A stretch of 64,000 nt of DNA, taken from assembly GCA_900314825.1 (NCBI GenBank), contig OMWS01000003.1, positions 23,420 to 87,419 on the forward strand, written 5' to 3'. The DNA comes from an uncultured Veillonellaceae bacterium (lineage in GTDB: Bacteria; Bacillota; Negativicutes; Selenomonadales; Selenomonadaceae). A program made the translations under genes and the position numbers. Under the pieces are notes generated by a model. That model saw nothing but the letters and a program-made list of their open reading frames with translations, did no database searches and was not told the origin of the DNA. Numbering within the stretch: position 1 is the stretch's first letter; the number at the start of each line of letters is the position of its first letter. This document shows positions 51,551 to 60,084 of this stretch, piece by piece.

Positions 51551-53230
51551 ATGAAAAAGTTATGGCCGTCACTCGTTTTGCTTGTGACGTTTTTCTTGTC
51601 ACCGGTGGCAGCCGAGGCAGCGACAGCCGACCTCTGGCTTTACCGCGAGAGTGCGGAGCCGGTGTCCGAGGAGCAGTCGGTCGTCTGGGCGTGGTCGGCG
51701 ATGGCGCAGGATGAGCATTGGGGCATTTTCGATTTTCCGAAGCGCCCGCCGACGCATGAGGAATCGCGTACCGTCTGGCTCACGACGCGGCTTTCGGCAG
51801 AGGCGCCCGAAAAAGATACGCTGTTTTTCACGACGACGGGCGAGAGCGTGCGCGTTTATCTCGACGACCAGATCGTCGAGGAAGCCGGCGCGTTCGCACC
51901 GACGTATGCAGCGAGCGGCTGGCGCTGGCATTTCATCCAGCTGCCGGGCGACGGACACGAACATCAGTTGACAATCGCGTGCTACAGCCCGTTCCCGCGC
52001 GAGCTCGGACGGCTGTACAATCTGAGCATTGACACGGCTACTGTGAATGCGGCGAACGTCTTCCTGCTCGATACGTCCTTCATCTTGGCACTCCCGGTCG
52101 CTGTCGCGATGTTCATTGTCGTGCTGTTTTTCTATGTGCGCGAGCGCATGGGACGCCATCTCTACCGTGCGCTCCTGGTGTTCCTCGGCGTGTTCATCTG
52201 CTGGACGTTCTCAGCGCTCCAGTCGAAATTCCTTCTCGTCCACGACGCGGAATTCTGGTGGTATGTGCTGACGCTCATGGCATACCTCCTGCCCGTCGCA
52301 GCGAACTACATCATCTATGAAATCCTGGACGGCAGCCGCAAGACGGGCGTGCTCTGGATCATCCGCGGGTATCTTCTGCTCATGGCTTCCGCCATCGTCG
52401 CGGAATTCCTCGGCTGGCATGGCATGAAGAACCTCATGCCGCTCTACTATGTGTTCCTCGTGATTTACGAGCCCGTCGTATTTTACTGGACGCTCCGCGC
52501 GGCGCGCGAGGGCAGCCGCTACTCGAAGGCGGCGCTCGCGCCAATCGCCGCGTTCACCGGGCTCGGCGTCATCGACGGCATCAATACGTTCTGGCATTTT
52601 TTGCCGACGAGCATCTATCTCTCGCCGTTCGGCATCTTTGCGCTCGCGGCATTCCTCCTGGCGGTGATGCGTGATTTTGTCGTGCGCGAGGAACAGCTCG
52701 ACGCGCAAGCGGACAGCTTTGCCGATGATATCGCGGCCGCGCATGCGCGCGAGGAATATGACACGCTGACGCATTGCCTCTCCCGCACGATGTACGCGCC
52801 GCTGCTCTCCGGCACGATCCGCGACGCGCGCGTGAAACGGCAGCCATTTTCCGTGCTGATGTTCGACATCGACCATTTCAAAACATTCAACGACACGTAT
52901 GGCCACGAGGCCGGCGATGAAGTTCTCGCGGGCTTCGCGGCCGCCATCCGTCGCGAGCTCAAGGAAAACCAGGCGTTCCTTCGCTGGGGCGGCGAGGAAT
53001 TCATCGTGCTGCTGCCCGACTGCTCCCTGGCCTCGGCTACGCAGTTCGCCGAGCATCTGCGGAGCCGCATCGCCACGATCAGCCTCCACGCCCGTCAGGT
53101 CACGACGAGCATCGGCGTCGCAACGTGGCACGGGGCAGGCGATACGAAAGAAAAACTCTTCGAACGCGTCGATGGCGCACTGTACCGGGCGAAAGAGGGC
53201 GGACGGAACCGCGTTGAAAAGGAGTCGTAA
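51551..53230 (+). CDS. 7TMR-DISM-type sensor diguanylate cyclase (GGDEF)
   Basis: A 559-residue protein. A signal peptide (MKKLWPSLVLLVTFFLSPVA, cut near residue 22) is followed by an extracytoplasmic jelly-roll-like DISM domain (about 30-175), about seven membrane helices (about 180-380) and a C-terminal GGDEF domain (about 400-555) with MFDIDHFKTFNDTYGHEAGD and RWGGEEF. The RxxD inhibitory site is absent. The extracytoplasmic domain should bind a carbohydrate-like ligand, judging from the family, and the GGDEF domain make cyclic di-GMP. The start at 51551 follows TGGAGG. modC converges 13 bases after the stop. Confidence 0.9.
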   Translation: MKKLWPSLVLLVTFFLSPVAAEAATADLWLYRESAEPVSEEQSVVWAWSAMAQDEHWGIFDFPKRPPTHEESRTVWLTTRLSAEAPEKDTLFFTTTGESVRVYLDDQIVEEAGAFAPTYAASGWRWHFIQLPGDGHEHQLTIACYSPFPRELGRLYNLSIDTATVNAANVFLLDTSFILALPVAVAMFIVVLFFYVRERMGRHLYRALLVFLGVFICWTFSALQSKFLLVHDAEFWWYVLTLMAYLLPVAANYIIYEILDGSRKTGVLWIIRGYLLLMASAIVAEFLGWHGMKNLMPLYYVFLVIYEPVVFYWTLRAAREGSRYSKAALAPIAAFTGLGVIDGINTFWHFLPTSIYLSPFGIFALAAFLLAVMRDFVVREEQLDAQADSFADDIAAAHAREEYDTLTHCLSRTMYAPLLSGTIRDARVKRQPFSVLMFDIDHFKTFNDTYGHEAGDEVLAGFAAAIRRELKENQAFLRWGGEEFIVLLPDCSLASATQFAEHLRSRIATISLHARQVTTSIGVATWHGAGDTKEKLFERVDGALYRAKEGGRNRVEKES

Positions 53231-53242
53231 ATATGCGCGCTG

Positions 53243-54280
53243 TCATCGCGTCAGCAGCATCAAACGTTCCGGCGGCAGTGTGACGCGGATCGTGGAGCCG
53301 GCGGCGAGGCCATCGGGCGGCGCGTCCGTCTCATAGCGCAGCGCGTGGTCACCACCGAGCATGAGGATGGTGGAAAAGACATTTTCGATGCGCTCGCGCA
53401 CGGGAAACGTGAAGGTGTTTGGCGCGGTGTCCTCGTTCCATGCTGGCTTCAAGTAATGGGCGCGGATGGCGACGTATCGGATGTCATCTGGAACGATATC
53501 TTTTGTCTCAAGATCGAGATTCCAATCAACGGCGTGCAGTTTCTGCGCGCCGATTTTTTTTGCCGCTGAGACGTTTTTGCAGCCCGTGAGCAGCGTGCTC
53601 GCGCGCGTGCCAGGGGCGGCGAACAGTGCTTCACGATCGGCAACAGCATCAAGCTGGCCGCGCTCGATGACGGCGATGCGGCGGGCGAGACGGTACGCCT
53701 CGCCGCGGTCGTGCGTGACGAGGATCGCGCGGCCGTCCGCGTTTTTTAGGACGGCACGCAGTTCTTCTTCGAGCTGCCACGCAAGGTAGTCGTCGAGCGC
53801 GGAGAACGGCTCGTCGAGGAGCAGCAGATCCGGCTCGCTCGCGATGAGGCGCGCGAGCGCGGCGCGCTGCTGCTGGCCGCCGGAGAGCGCCTGCGGGCGG
53901 CTGTGTTCGAGGCCCGCGATCTGGAAGCGTTGCACGAGGCTGGCAAGACGTGCCAGCTTTTCTTTGGCGGGGCAGCGCATGGCGATCGTGAGATTTTCCG
54001 CGACCGTCATGTTCGGGAACAGCGCGCCCTGCTGGAAGAGATAGCCGACGCGGCGCGCTTGCGGCGGAAGGTCGATGCCGCGCTCACTATCAAACAGCAC
54101 GCGGTTACCTAAGACGATGCGCCCTTTGTCCGGGCGTTCGAGCCCTGCGATGCATTTGAGCGTCATGCTCTTGCCCGAGCCTGAGGCGCCGAGGAGCGCA
54201 AGAGGGCCTTGCTCCACCGTGAAGGCGACGTCGAGCGTGAAGGTGTTCAGCCGTTTGGTCATCGTGACTTCGAGGCTCAT
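53243..54280 (-). CDS. modC: Molybdate ABC transporter ATP-binding protein
   Basis: A 345-residue ABC ATPase. Walker A is LLGASGSGKSMTLKCIAGLE (core GASGSGKS), the Q-loop GYLFQQGALFPNMTV, signature LSGGQQQRAALARLIA, and Walker B LLLLDEPFSALDD. The C-terminal third resembles the TOBE/Mop-type regulatory domain. It energises molybdate import by ModB. The start overlaps the modB stop (ATGA). An alternative start six codons later (MTKRL) is possible. It is the last gene of the minus-strand modABC unit and converges on the GGDEF gene. Confidence 0.92.
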   Translation of the reverse strand: MSLEVTMTKRLNTFTLDVAFTVEQGPLALLGASGSGKSMTLKCIAGLERPDKGRIVLGNRVLFDSERGIDLPPQARRVGYLFQQGALFPNMTVAENLTIAMRCPAKEKLARLASLVQRFQIAGLEHSRPQALSGGQQQRAALARLIASEPDLLLLDEPFSALDDYLAWQLEEELRAVLKNADGRAILVTHDRGEAYRLARRIAVIERGQLDAVADREALFAAPGTRASTLLTGCKNVSAAKKIGAQKLHAVDWNLDLETKDIVPDDIRYVAIRAHYLKPAWNEDTAPNTFTFPVRERIENVFSTILMLGGDHALRYETDAPPDGLAAGSTIRVTLPPERLMLLTR

Positions 54281-54948
54281 GCGGTTCTCCTTTCCGCGTG
54301 CAGGCAGAGATTCAGCGCGCCGAGGAAAATGAACGAGAGCAGGCAGAGCGCGAGCGCCCAGAGGAGCGCCGTCTCGTCATTGCCGGACTGCACGGCGGTG
54401 TAGATGGCAAGGCTCATCGTCTGCGTCTCGCCCGGGATGTTGCCGGCGAAGAGGATCGTCGCGCCGAATTCGCCAAGCGCGCGCGCAAACGTCAGCACGA
54501 GGCCGGCGAGCAGGCCGCTCTTCGCATTTGGAAGCAGCACGCGGAAGAAGATCGTGTGCTCCGGGATGCCGAGCGTGCGGGCGGCGGCGCAGTACGTCGC
54601 GTCCTCCTGCTCGAACGCGCCGCGCGCCGTGCGGTACATGAGCGGCATGGAGACGACGAACGCGGCGATCACGGCGGCTTCAAACGTGAAGACGAGCGGA
54701 TGGCCGACAGACAGTAGAAATTCGCCAATCGGGCTGCGCTTGCCGAAGACGAGCAGCAGAAAGAAGCCGACGACGGTCGGCGGCAGTACGAGCGGCAACG
54801 TCAGCACGGCATCGAGCGCGCCGCGCCCGCGCGAAAGGCGCGTGACGAAGTAGGCGAGCGCCGTGCCAAAAGCAAAGGAGAGAACCGTCGCGAGGACGGC
54901 ACTCTCCATGGAAAGAAGGAATGGGGAATCGATCGAAGCTGTATTCAT
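54277..54948 (-). CDS. modB: Molybdate ABC transporter permease
   Basis: A 223-residue permease with about five to six membrane helices. The EAA loop, which docks ModC, is AARTLGIPEHTIFFRVLLPN (about residues 125-144), with the conserved glycine. FARALGEFGATILFAGNIPG follows, the ModB/CysT-like block. The length matches ModB. It moves molybdate (perhaps tungstate) delivered by ModA. Both ends overlap neighbours by four bases (modA upstream, modC downstream), so the three are tightly coupled. Confidence 0.93.
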   Translation of the reverse strand: MNTASIDSPFLLSMESAVLATVLSFAFGTALAYFVTRLSRGRGALDAVLTLPLVLPPTVVGFFLLLVFGKRSPIGEFLLSVGHPLVFTFEAAVIAAFVVSMPLMYRTARGAFEQEDATYCAAARTLGIPEHTIFFRVLLPNAKSGLLAGLVLTFARALGEFGATILFAGNIPGETQTMSLAIYTAVQSGNDETALLWALALCLLSFIFLGALNLCLHAERRTA

Positions 54949-55784
54949 GGTTTTGCAAATCCATATTTCGCGAAGACGGCCTGCGCTGCATCGCTCTGGA
55001 GGAACGTCAGGAAGTCTTTCGCAAGGTCCGCCTCTTTCGCGGATTTCACGACGGCAGCGGGGTAGACGACGGGGCGATGGGACGCAGCCGGCGCGGCGGC
55101 GAGGACGGTGACATCTTTTGTCGTCTTCGCGTCCGTCGCATAGACGAGGCCGCGGTCGCAGTCGCCGCTCGCGACCCAGGCGAGCACCTGGCGCACGTCC
55201 GTCGCGTAGACGACTTTCGGCTGCACGGCGTCTGTGAGCTGGAGGTAGTCGAGTGCTTCCTTGCTGTAGGAGCCGACGGGCACGCCATCGCCGCCGATCG
55301 CGATCTTGCGGACGTCCGCATTCGTCAACGCTTGGAAAGGCGACACGCTTTCCGTGACCTTGTCGGGATCTTTCACGGCCTTTGCCGCGTCGGAGTTCGA
55401 CGGCGCGATGAGGACGAGGTCGTTTTTGAGGAGGTCGAGGCGCGTGCCGCCGAGGGCTTCGCCGGCTTTTTCGAGATCGTCCATCTGTTTTTTGCCAGCA
55501 GAAAGGAAGACGTCGGCCGGTGCGCCGTTTTCGATGGCTTTCTCAAGCGCGCCGCTGCTGCCATAGCTCGGCGTGATCGTGACGTTCGGATGGTCTTTCT
55601 TGTAGAGCTCGCCGAGTTCATTGATCGCATCCGTCAGGCTCGCGGCGGCGGAGACGTGGAGCTCCTGCGGCGCGGCAGAGGAGCTCGCGGAAGAAGAGGA
55701 TGACGTTGCCGCTTGCTGGCCGCCGCAGCCAAAGGTTGTGAATGCCAAGAGAAGCGTGAACAACAAAAGGAAATAACGCTTCAT
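54945..55784 (-). CDS. modA: Molybdate-binding lipoprotein
   Basis: A 279-residue binding protein. The N-terminal signal ends in a lipobox-like FTTFGC, so Cys20 is probably lipid-modified. A Ser-rich linker follows, then the ModA fold starting ELHVSAAASLTDAINELGEL and containing NVTITPSYGSSGALEKAIEN, the oxyanion site. DVFLSAGKKQMDDLEKAGE and the C-terminal FLTFLQSDAAQAVFAKYGF are typical. It captures molybdate outside the membrane for ModBC. It is the first gene of modABC; moaC lies 21 bases upstream on the same strand, so the operon may begin with moaC. Confidence 0.93.
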   Translation of the reverse strand: MKRYFLLLFTLLLAFTTFGCGGQQAATSSSSSASSSAAPQELHVSAAASLTDAINELGELYKKDHPNVTITPSYGSSGALEKAIENGAPADVFLSAGKKQMDDLEKAGEALGGTRLDLLKNDLVLIAPSNSDAAKAVKDPDKVTESVSPFQALTNADVRKIAIGGDGVPVGSYSKEALDYLQLTDAVQPKVVYATDVRQVLAWVASGDCDRGLVYATDAKTTKDVTVLAAAPAASHRPVVYPAAVVKSAKEADLAKDFLTFLQSDAAQAVFAKYGFAKP

Positions 55785-55805
55785 GTGGATACGCTCCTTT
55801 CTGAT

Positions 55806-56321
55806 TCAACGGACGAAATCGCCACTCTTGCCGCCCGTCTTGCGGTCGAGGTGGACGGCGCCGATCTCCATGCGTTTGTCGATGGCTTTGCACATGTCGT
55901 AGACCGTGAGCAGCGCGACGGAGACAGCGGTCAGCGCTTCCATCTCGACGCCCGTTTCCGCCGTCGTGCGCACGGTGGCGCGGGCGATGACGTACGCATC
56001 CGTTGTTTTGTCTTCCATATCGGTGATGTCGAACTCCACAGCGCATTTCGCGAGCGGCAGCGGATGGCAGAGCGGGATGAGGTGGCTCGTCTCTTTCGCG
56101 GCCATAATGCCAGCGATGCGTGCGACGCCGAGCACGTTGCCTTTTTTCGCTGTGCCGTTTTCGATGGCGGCTCGTACCTCTTTGCTGACGCGGATGCGGC
56201 CGCTCGCCGTCGCTTCGCGCACGGTTTTCGCTTTTTCGCTGACATCGACCATGATGGCACGTCCCTGCGCGTCGAAATGCGTGAGGCCATCGGCGCGGAG
56301 ATTCCGTTCGGTTTCGTTCAT
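55806..56321 (-). CDS. moaC: Cyclic pyranopterin monophosphate synthase MoaC
   Basis: A 171-residue enzyme of normal length. It has the standard blocks [40 protein letters not shown] followed by [24 protein letters not shown], and the final [10 protein letters not shown]. With MoaA it converts GTP to cyclic pyranopterin monophosphate, the first step of molybdenum cofactor synthesis. The start at 56321 follows GAAAGGAG on the minus strand. It diverges from the Moco riboswitch operon that contains moaA, and leads into modABC. Confidence 0.95.
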   Translation of the reverse strand: MNETERNLRADGLTHFDAQGRAIMVDVSEKAKTVREATASGRIRVSKEVRAAIENGTAKKGNVLGVARIAGIMAAKETSHLIPLCHPLPLAKCAVEFDITDMEDKTTDAYVIARATVRTTAETGVEMEALTAVSVALLTVYDMCKAIDKRMEIGAVHLDRKTGGKSGDFVR

Positions 56322-56502
56322 CCTGCGACTCCTTTCATGCGATTGTGAACGCGTTTACGCTCATTGTAAAAACATTTTTTCAAGAAAATCTGTGAGAAAT
56401 CGCACACTTTTTGGCAAAATTTTGGATGAAATGCGTGCGAATGAGAGCAAATGAAGCAAAAGTTACAGAAATTTTCCATCGGTTCGTATAAAATCGAAAC
56501 AA

Positions 56503-56616
56503 GGACTCCGAGCAAAAGCGCCTAAAGAGGTTTCCATGGCGTTGCGCCTGAGCAATTGTTGGTTTGCTCACAGGGCGGGTGTAGAAATGCGACCGCCTTC
56601 CGCCAGAGGAGCGTAT
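56503..56616 (+). promoter_or_regulatory. Molybdenum-cofactor (Moco) riboswitch aptamer
   Basis: The core ACAGGGCGGGTGTAGAAATG followed by CGACCGCCTTCCGCC matches, by eye, the conserved part of the moco RNA motif (E. coli moaA leader: CAGGGCGAAGGAAGAAATGA). Stems: ACTCC/GGAG closing 56503-56612, GAGCAA/TTGCTC at 56550-56570, GGCGG/CCGCC around the GAAA-containing loop. A -10-like TATAAA is just upstream. It should switch off the downstream cofactor genes when Moco (or the tungsten form) is abundant. Confidence 0.82.
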
Positions 56617-56670
56617 GCTTCTCGTTTTTGAAAAGGAGGCCGGCGACACACGGACTCGGTCTGACTTGGT

Positions 56671-56707
56671 CTGCGCCTGCCTGTTTTTCGGCTGGGCGCA
56701 GTTTTTT
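56671..56707 (+). terminator. Riboswitch expression-platform terminator
   Basis: CTGCGCC(TGCC)/GGC-GGGCGCAG stem with a T-rich loop and a T6 tail, between the aptamer and the first gene. It implies control by premature termination. Confidence 0.78.
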
Positions 56708-56738
56708 GTTTGCTCGTAAAAATCAGGAGGTGCTTTGC

Positions 56739-57791
56739 GTGAAAGAAATCCGGACCGTGGACGCGGTCGGGCAGGTGCTCTGCCACGATTTGACGCAGAT
56801 CATCCGCGGCGTGACGAAGGACGCGCGGTTTCGCAAAGGGCATGTGATTGCGCCGGAGGACATCGACGTGCTGCTGTCGATGGGCAAGGATCACGTGTTT
56901 GTCTGGGAAGCGGATGAGGCGGTCGTGCATGAAGACGAGGCGGCGGAAGTGCTGCGCGAGCTTCTGACGGGCGCGCCGCGCGAGAATATGCCACACATGG
57001 AGGCGAAAGGACCGAAGGAAGGGAAGATCGAGCTCATCGCGACCGTGGACGGCGTGTTTTCGGTCGATGCTGCGCGCATCGATGCGCTCAATGATCTCGA
57101 CGACATCTCCATCGCGACCGTGCCGCAGCAGTTCCCTGTGAACGCGGGGCAGAAGCTCGCGGGTATGCGCGTCATCCCGCTCGTCTGCAAGAAGTCGGTT
57201 TTGGAAGAGGCGAAAAAACGTGCGGCGGGCGAGCCCATCGTGAAGGTCCTGCCGTATCGAAAGGATTTGCGCGTCGGCGTCGTGACGACGGGCACGGAAG
57301 TGTTCCTCGGCCGTATCGAAGATACGTTCACGCCCGTGCTCGAGGCGAAGCTCAAAGCATTCGGCCTGACGATCACGGAACATCGCAAGGCCGATGATGA
57401 CAAGGAGCACATCGCGACGGAAATCCGTTCGTTGCTGGACGCGGGCATGGACCTCATCCTCTGCACGGGCGGCATGAGCGTCGATCCCGATGATCGCACG
57501 CCGGCGGCGATCCGCAGGGCGACGGACGAGATTGTGACGTATGGCGCGCCGATCCTGCCGGGCGCGATGTTTTTGGTGGCTTACAAAAATGTCGATAGCC
57601 GCACCGTCCCTGTCCTCGGCCTGCCCGGTTGCGTGATGTACGCGCCCGCGACCGTGCTCGACATGTATCTGCCGCGCCTCGTCGCAGGCGAGCGCATCGA
57701 GCGCAGTGACATCCGCAAGAAAGGCGTCGGCGGCCTCTGCATGAATTGCAAGGTCTGCCACTATCCGCGTTGCACGTTCGGGAGAAGTTGA
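56739..57791 (+). CDS. Molybdopterin-binding (MoCF-domain) protein with cysteine-rich tail
   Basis: A 350-residue protein. The N-terminal about 160 residues have a sandwich-type fold (VGQVLCHDLTQIIRGVTKDA, RFRKGHVIAPEDI) resembling MoeA domain III/I. A MoCF domain follows from about 175 (VGVVTTGTEVFLGRIEDTF, LILCTGGMSVDPDDRTPAAI). The C-terminus has four cysteines in CMNCKVCHYPRC, perhaps a metal or iron-sulfur site. The start is GTG 56739, after AGGAGG. It is the first gene of the riboswitch operon, and moeA follows after one base. It may act as a scaffold for, or specialised partner of, MoeA. Confidence 0.85.
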   Translation: MKEIRTVDAVGQVLCHDLTQIIRGVTKDARFRKGHVIAPEDIDVLLSMGKDHVFVWEADEAVVHEDEAAEVLRELLTGAPRENMPHMEAKGPKEGKIELIATVDGVFSVDAARIDALNDLDDISIATVPQQFPVNAGQKLAGMRVIPLVCKKSVLEEAKKRAAGEPIVKVLPYRKDLRVGVVTTGTEVFLGRIEDTFTPVLEAKLKAFGLTITEHRKADDDKEHIATEIRSLLDAGMDLILCTGGMSVDPDDRTPAAIRRATDEIVTYGAPILPGAMFLVAYKNVDSRTVPVLGLPGCVMYAPATVLDMYLPRLVAGERIERSDIRKKGVGGLCMNCKVCHYPRCTFGRS

Positions 57792-57792
57792 G

Positions 57793-59073
57793 ATGGAAGA
57801 AGGAAGAAAGCCGCTGACGCGGCAGGCAGAACGCGCATTGCAGGAAACGCCGCTCGAAGTAGAAGATGCAATCAAAAAACTTTGCGCGGTCGTTCCTTCG
57901 CCGATGCAGGCAGAACGGATCCCCATTCTATCTGCATTAACACGCGTCCTCGCAGTAGACATCACAGCCCCATTCGATCAGCCTCCCTTCGCGCGGTCGC
58001 CGCTCGATGGCTACACATTCAACGCCGCAGGTTCCATCGGTGCAACACCAGAACAACCAGCCCGCCTTCGTATCGTCGGCAAGGAATACGCAGGCGAGGC
58101 CTGGAAGGGCACGCTCGGCGCGGGGGAAGCGCTCGCCATCGCGACAGGCGCGCCGATCCCTGCGGGCGCGGATTGCGTGATCCGCATGGAGGACGTGACG
58201 GTCGAAGGGGAGACGTTGCTTGTTCCAAGAGCGTTCCACGCAGGCGAAAATGTCTGCCCGCAAGGCGAAGATGTGCGCGCAGGCGAAAGGATTCTGGCAG
58301 CTGGCACAGAGCTCGGCGCGATGGAAGCCGCCGTGCTCGCGTCGCTCGGATTTGCCGACGTCACGGTTTATCGTGCACCGCGCATCGCCATTGCCGCGAC
58401 GGGCGACGAGCTCTTGACGCCGGGCGAACCCTTGCAGCCCGGCCGCATTTACGACAGCAATCTCTATTATCTCGCGGCGCGGCTTAAAGAGTTGGGGTTC
58501 GAACCCCGAGTGCTCGGACGGCTCAGCGACGAGCCGAGCGAAGCGGCTGCGCAGCTCGCGCCGTGTTTTGACGTTGCGTCGGAAACGCGCGCAGATCTTG
58601 TGATCACGACAGGCGGCGTCTCTGTCGGGCCGCGGGACGTCATGCATGGCGCACGGCAGGTACTCGACGCGGAGGAAATTTTCTGGCGCGTCGCCATGAA
58701 GCCGGGCGCTCCCGTGCTCGCCTATGAAAAGAACGGCACGCTCGGCCTTGCGCTCTCCGGCAATCCGTTCGCCGCCTGCGCGACGTTCGAGCTTTTGGCG
58801 CGTCCCGTGCTCGCAAAGCTTGCGGCACGGCCTGCGCTTGCGTTGGAGCAAGGGACAGCGAAACTCGCGGATGCTTTTCCGAAAGCGTCGCCCGGCCGCA
58901 GATTCTTGCGCGCACGTTTAGAGAACGATGGCCGTGTCCATCTGCCCGCGATGCATGCGTCTGGCGTGCTGTCGAGCGCGCTTGGCTGCAACGTGTTCGT
59001 TGATATTCCTGCTGGCAGCGGGCCGCTCACGGTGGGGGCCGTTGTCCGGATTTGGAAAGAGAGAAACAGGTGA
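57793..59073 (+). CDS. moeA: Molybdopterin molybdenumtransferase MoeA
   Basis: A 426-residue MoeA of usual length. Landmarks are ALTRVLAVDITAPFDQPPFA and SPLDGYTF near the N-terminus, ATGAPIPAGADCVIRMEDV (about residues 114-132), the MoCF domain with IAATGDELLTPGEPLQPGRI and TTGGVSVGPRDVM, and the C-terminal domain with LSGNPFAACATFEL. It inserts molybdate into adenylated molybdopterin made by the Mog domain. It lies one base after the preceding gene and four bases before moaA. Confidence 0.95.
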   Translation: MEEGRKPLTRQAERALQETPLEVEDAIKKLCAVVPSPMQAERIPILSALTRVLAVDITAPFDQPPFARSPLDGYTFNAAGSIGATPEQPARLRIVGKEYAGEAWKGTLGAGEALAIATGAPIPAGADCVIRMEDVTVEGETLLVPRAFHAGENVCPQGEDVRAGERILAAGTELGAMEAAVLASLGFADVTVYRAPRIAIAATGDELLTPGEPLQPGRIYDSNLYYLAARLKELGFEPRVLGRLSDEPSEAAAQLAPCFDVASETRADLVITTGGVSVGPRDVMHGARQVLDAEEIFWRVAMKPGAPVLAYEKNGTLGLALSGNPFAACATFELLARPVLAKLAARPALALEQGTAKLADAFPKASPGRRFLRARLENDGRVHLPAMHASGVLSSALGCNVFVDIPAGSGPLTVGAVVRIWKERNR

Positions 59074-59077
59074 TTTT

Positions 59078-60082
59078 ATGCGCGACGGCTTTGCTCGCAC
59101 GATCGAATATCTGCGCATCTCCGTCACGGATCGGTGCAGCCTTCGCTGCCGCTATTGCATGCCGGAAACGGGCGTGCCGAGCCTTTCGCATGACGACATC
59201 CTGACGTATGACGAGATCGTGCGGGCGGCGGGGGCGCTGACGTCGCTCGGCGTGCGGAAAATCCGGCTGACAGGCGGCGAGCCGCTCGTGCGGAAAAATG
59301 TGTCCGCGCTCGTGGCGATGCTCGCTGAACTTCCCGAACGTCCGCGCCTCGTGCTGACGACGAATGGCGTCGCGCTGACGGAACATGCCAGGGAATTGAA
59401 AGCGGCAGGGCTTTCTGGCGTGAACGTCAGTCTTGACACGTTATCAGAACATGTGTTTGAACGTATCACGCGGCGGGATGGCCATCTGTTGGAAAAGGCG
59501 CTGGCAGGCATCGAGGCGGCACAGGTGGCAGGACTCGCGGTCAAGCTGAACTGTGTGCCGATGGTCGGTGTGAATGAAGAGGAGTTGTCGACGCTTGTAC
59601 GATTCGCTGCCAAGCGGAAGATTCCGCTTCGCTTCATTTCCTTGATGCCCATCGGCTGCGCAGCAGCTTCGGGGCTGATTGGCATGTCGGAAGACGCAGT
59701 GCGGCAACAATTGGCGGCGGTCTTTGGCGCGTTGGAAGAACTTCCAAACGAGGCAGAGGAAGACGGCGAAGGCGATGTTCCGACGGGCCCGGCCCGTTAT
59801 TTTGCCCTGCCGGACGGCAGTCGCATCGGCTTCATCGATGCGCTCGACCACCCGTTTTGTACCGGCTGCAATCGCGTGCGGCTAACGGCGGAAGGCTTTT
59901 TGAAACTTTGCCTGCAAGCGCGCGACGGCCTTGACGTGCGAGCGCTCTTGCGTGGCGGCGCGAGTAATGCAGAATTGCGGGCAGCAATCGCGGATGCCAT
60001 CGGGCACAAGCCGCAGGAGCATCATTTCGGTCATGCGGACGCGGCGGCGGATGCACGTTATATGTATCAAGTGGGAGGATGA
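59078..60082 (+). CDS. moaA: GTP 3',8-cyclase MoaA
   Basis: A 334-residue radical SAM enzyme. The N-terminal cluster is CSLRCRYC (Cys20, 24, 27), preceded by EYLRISVTDR. TGGEPLVRK contacts SAM. The C-terminal cluster has FCTGCNRVRLTAEGFLKLC, three further Cys that hold the substrate-binding 4Fe-4S cluster. The terminal GG motif (MYQVGG) needed for activity is present. It starts Moco synthesis from GTP with MoaC. The start at 59078 is chosen since the frame before it overlaps moeA; a CAGGTG site lies nine bases upstream. Confidence 0.96.
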   Translation: MRDGFARTIEYLRISVTDRCSLRCRYCMPETGVPSLSHDDILTYDEIVRAAGALTSLGVRKIRLTGGEPLVRKNVSALVAMLAELPERPRLVLTTNGVALTEHARELKAAGLSGVNVSLDTLSEHVFERITRRDGHLLEKALAGIEAAQVAGLAVKLNCVPMVGVNEEELSTLVRFAAKRKIPLRFISLMPIGCAAASGLIGMSEDAVRQQLAAVFGALEELPNEAEEDGEGDVPTGPARYFALPDGSRIGFIDALDHPFCTGCNRVRLTAEGFLKLCLQARDGLDVRALLRGGASNAELRAAIADAIGHKPQEHHFGHADAAADARYMYQVGG

Positions 60083-60084
60083 AT

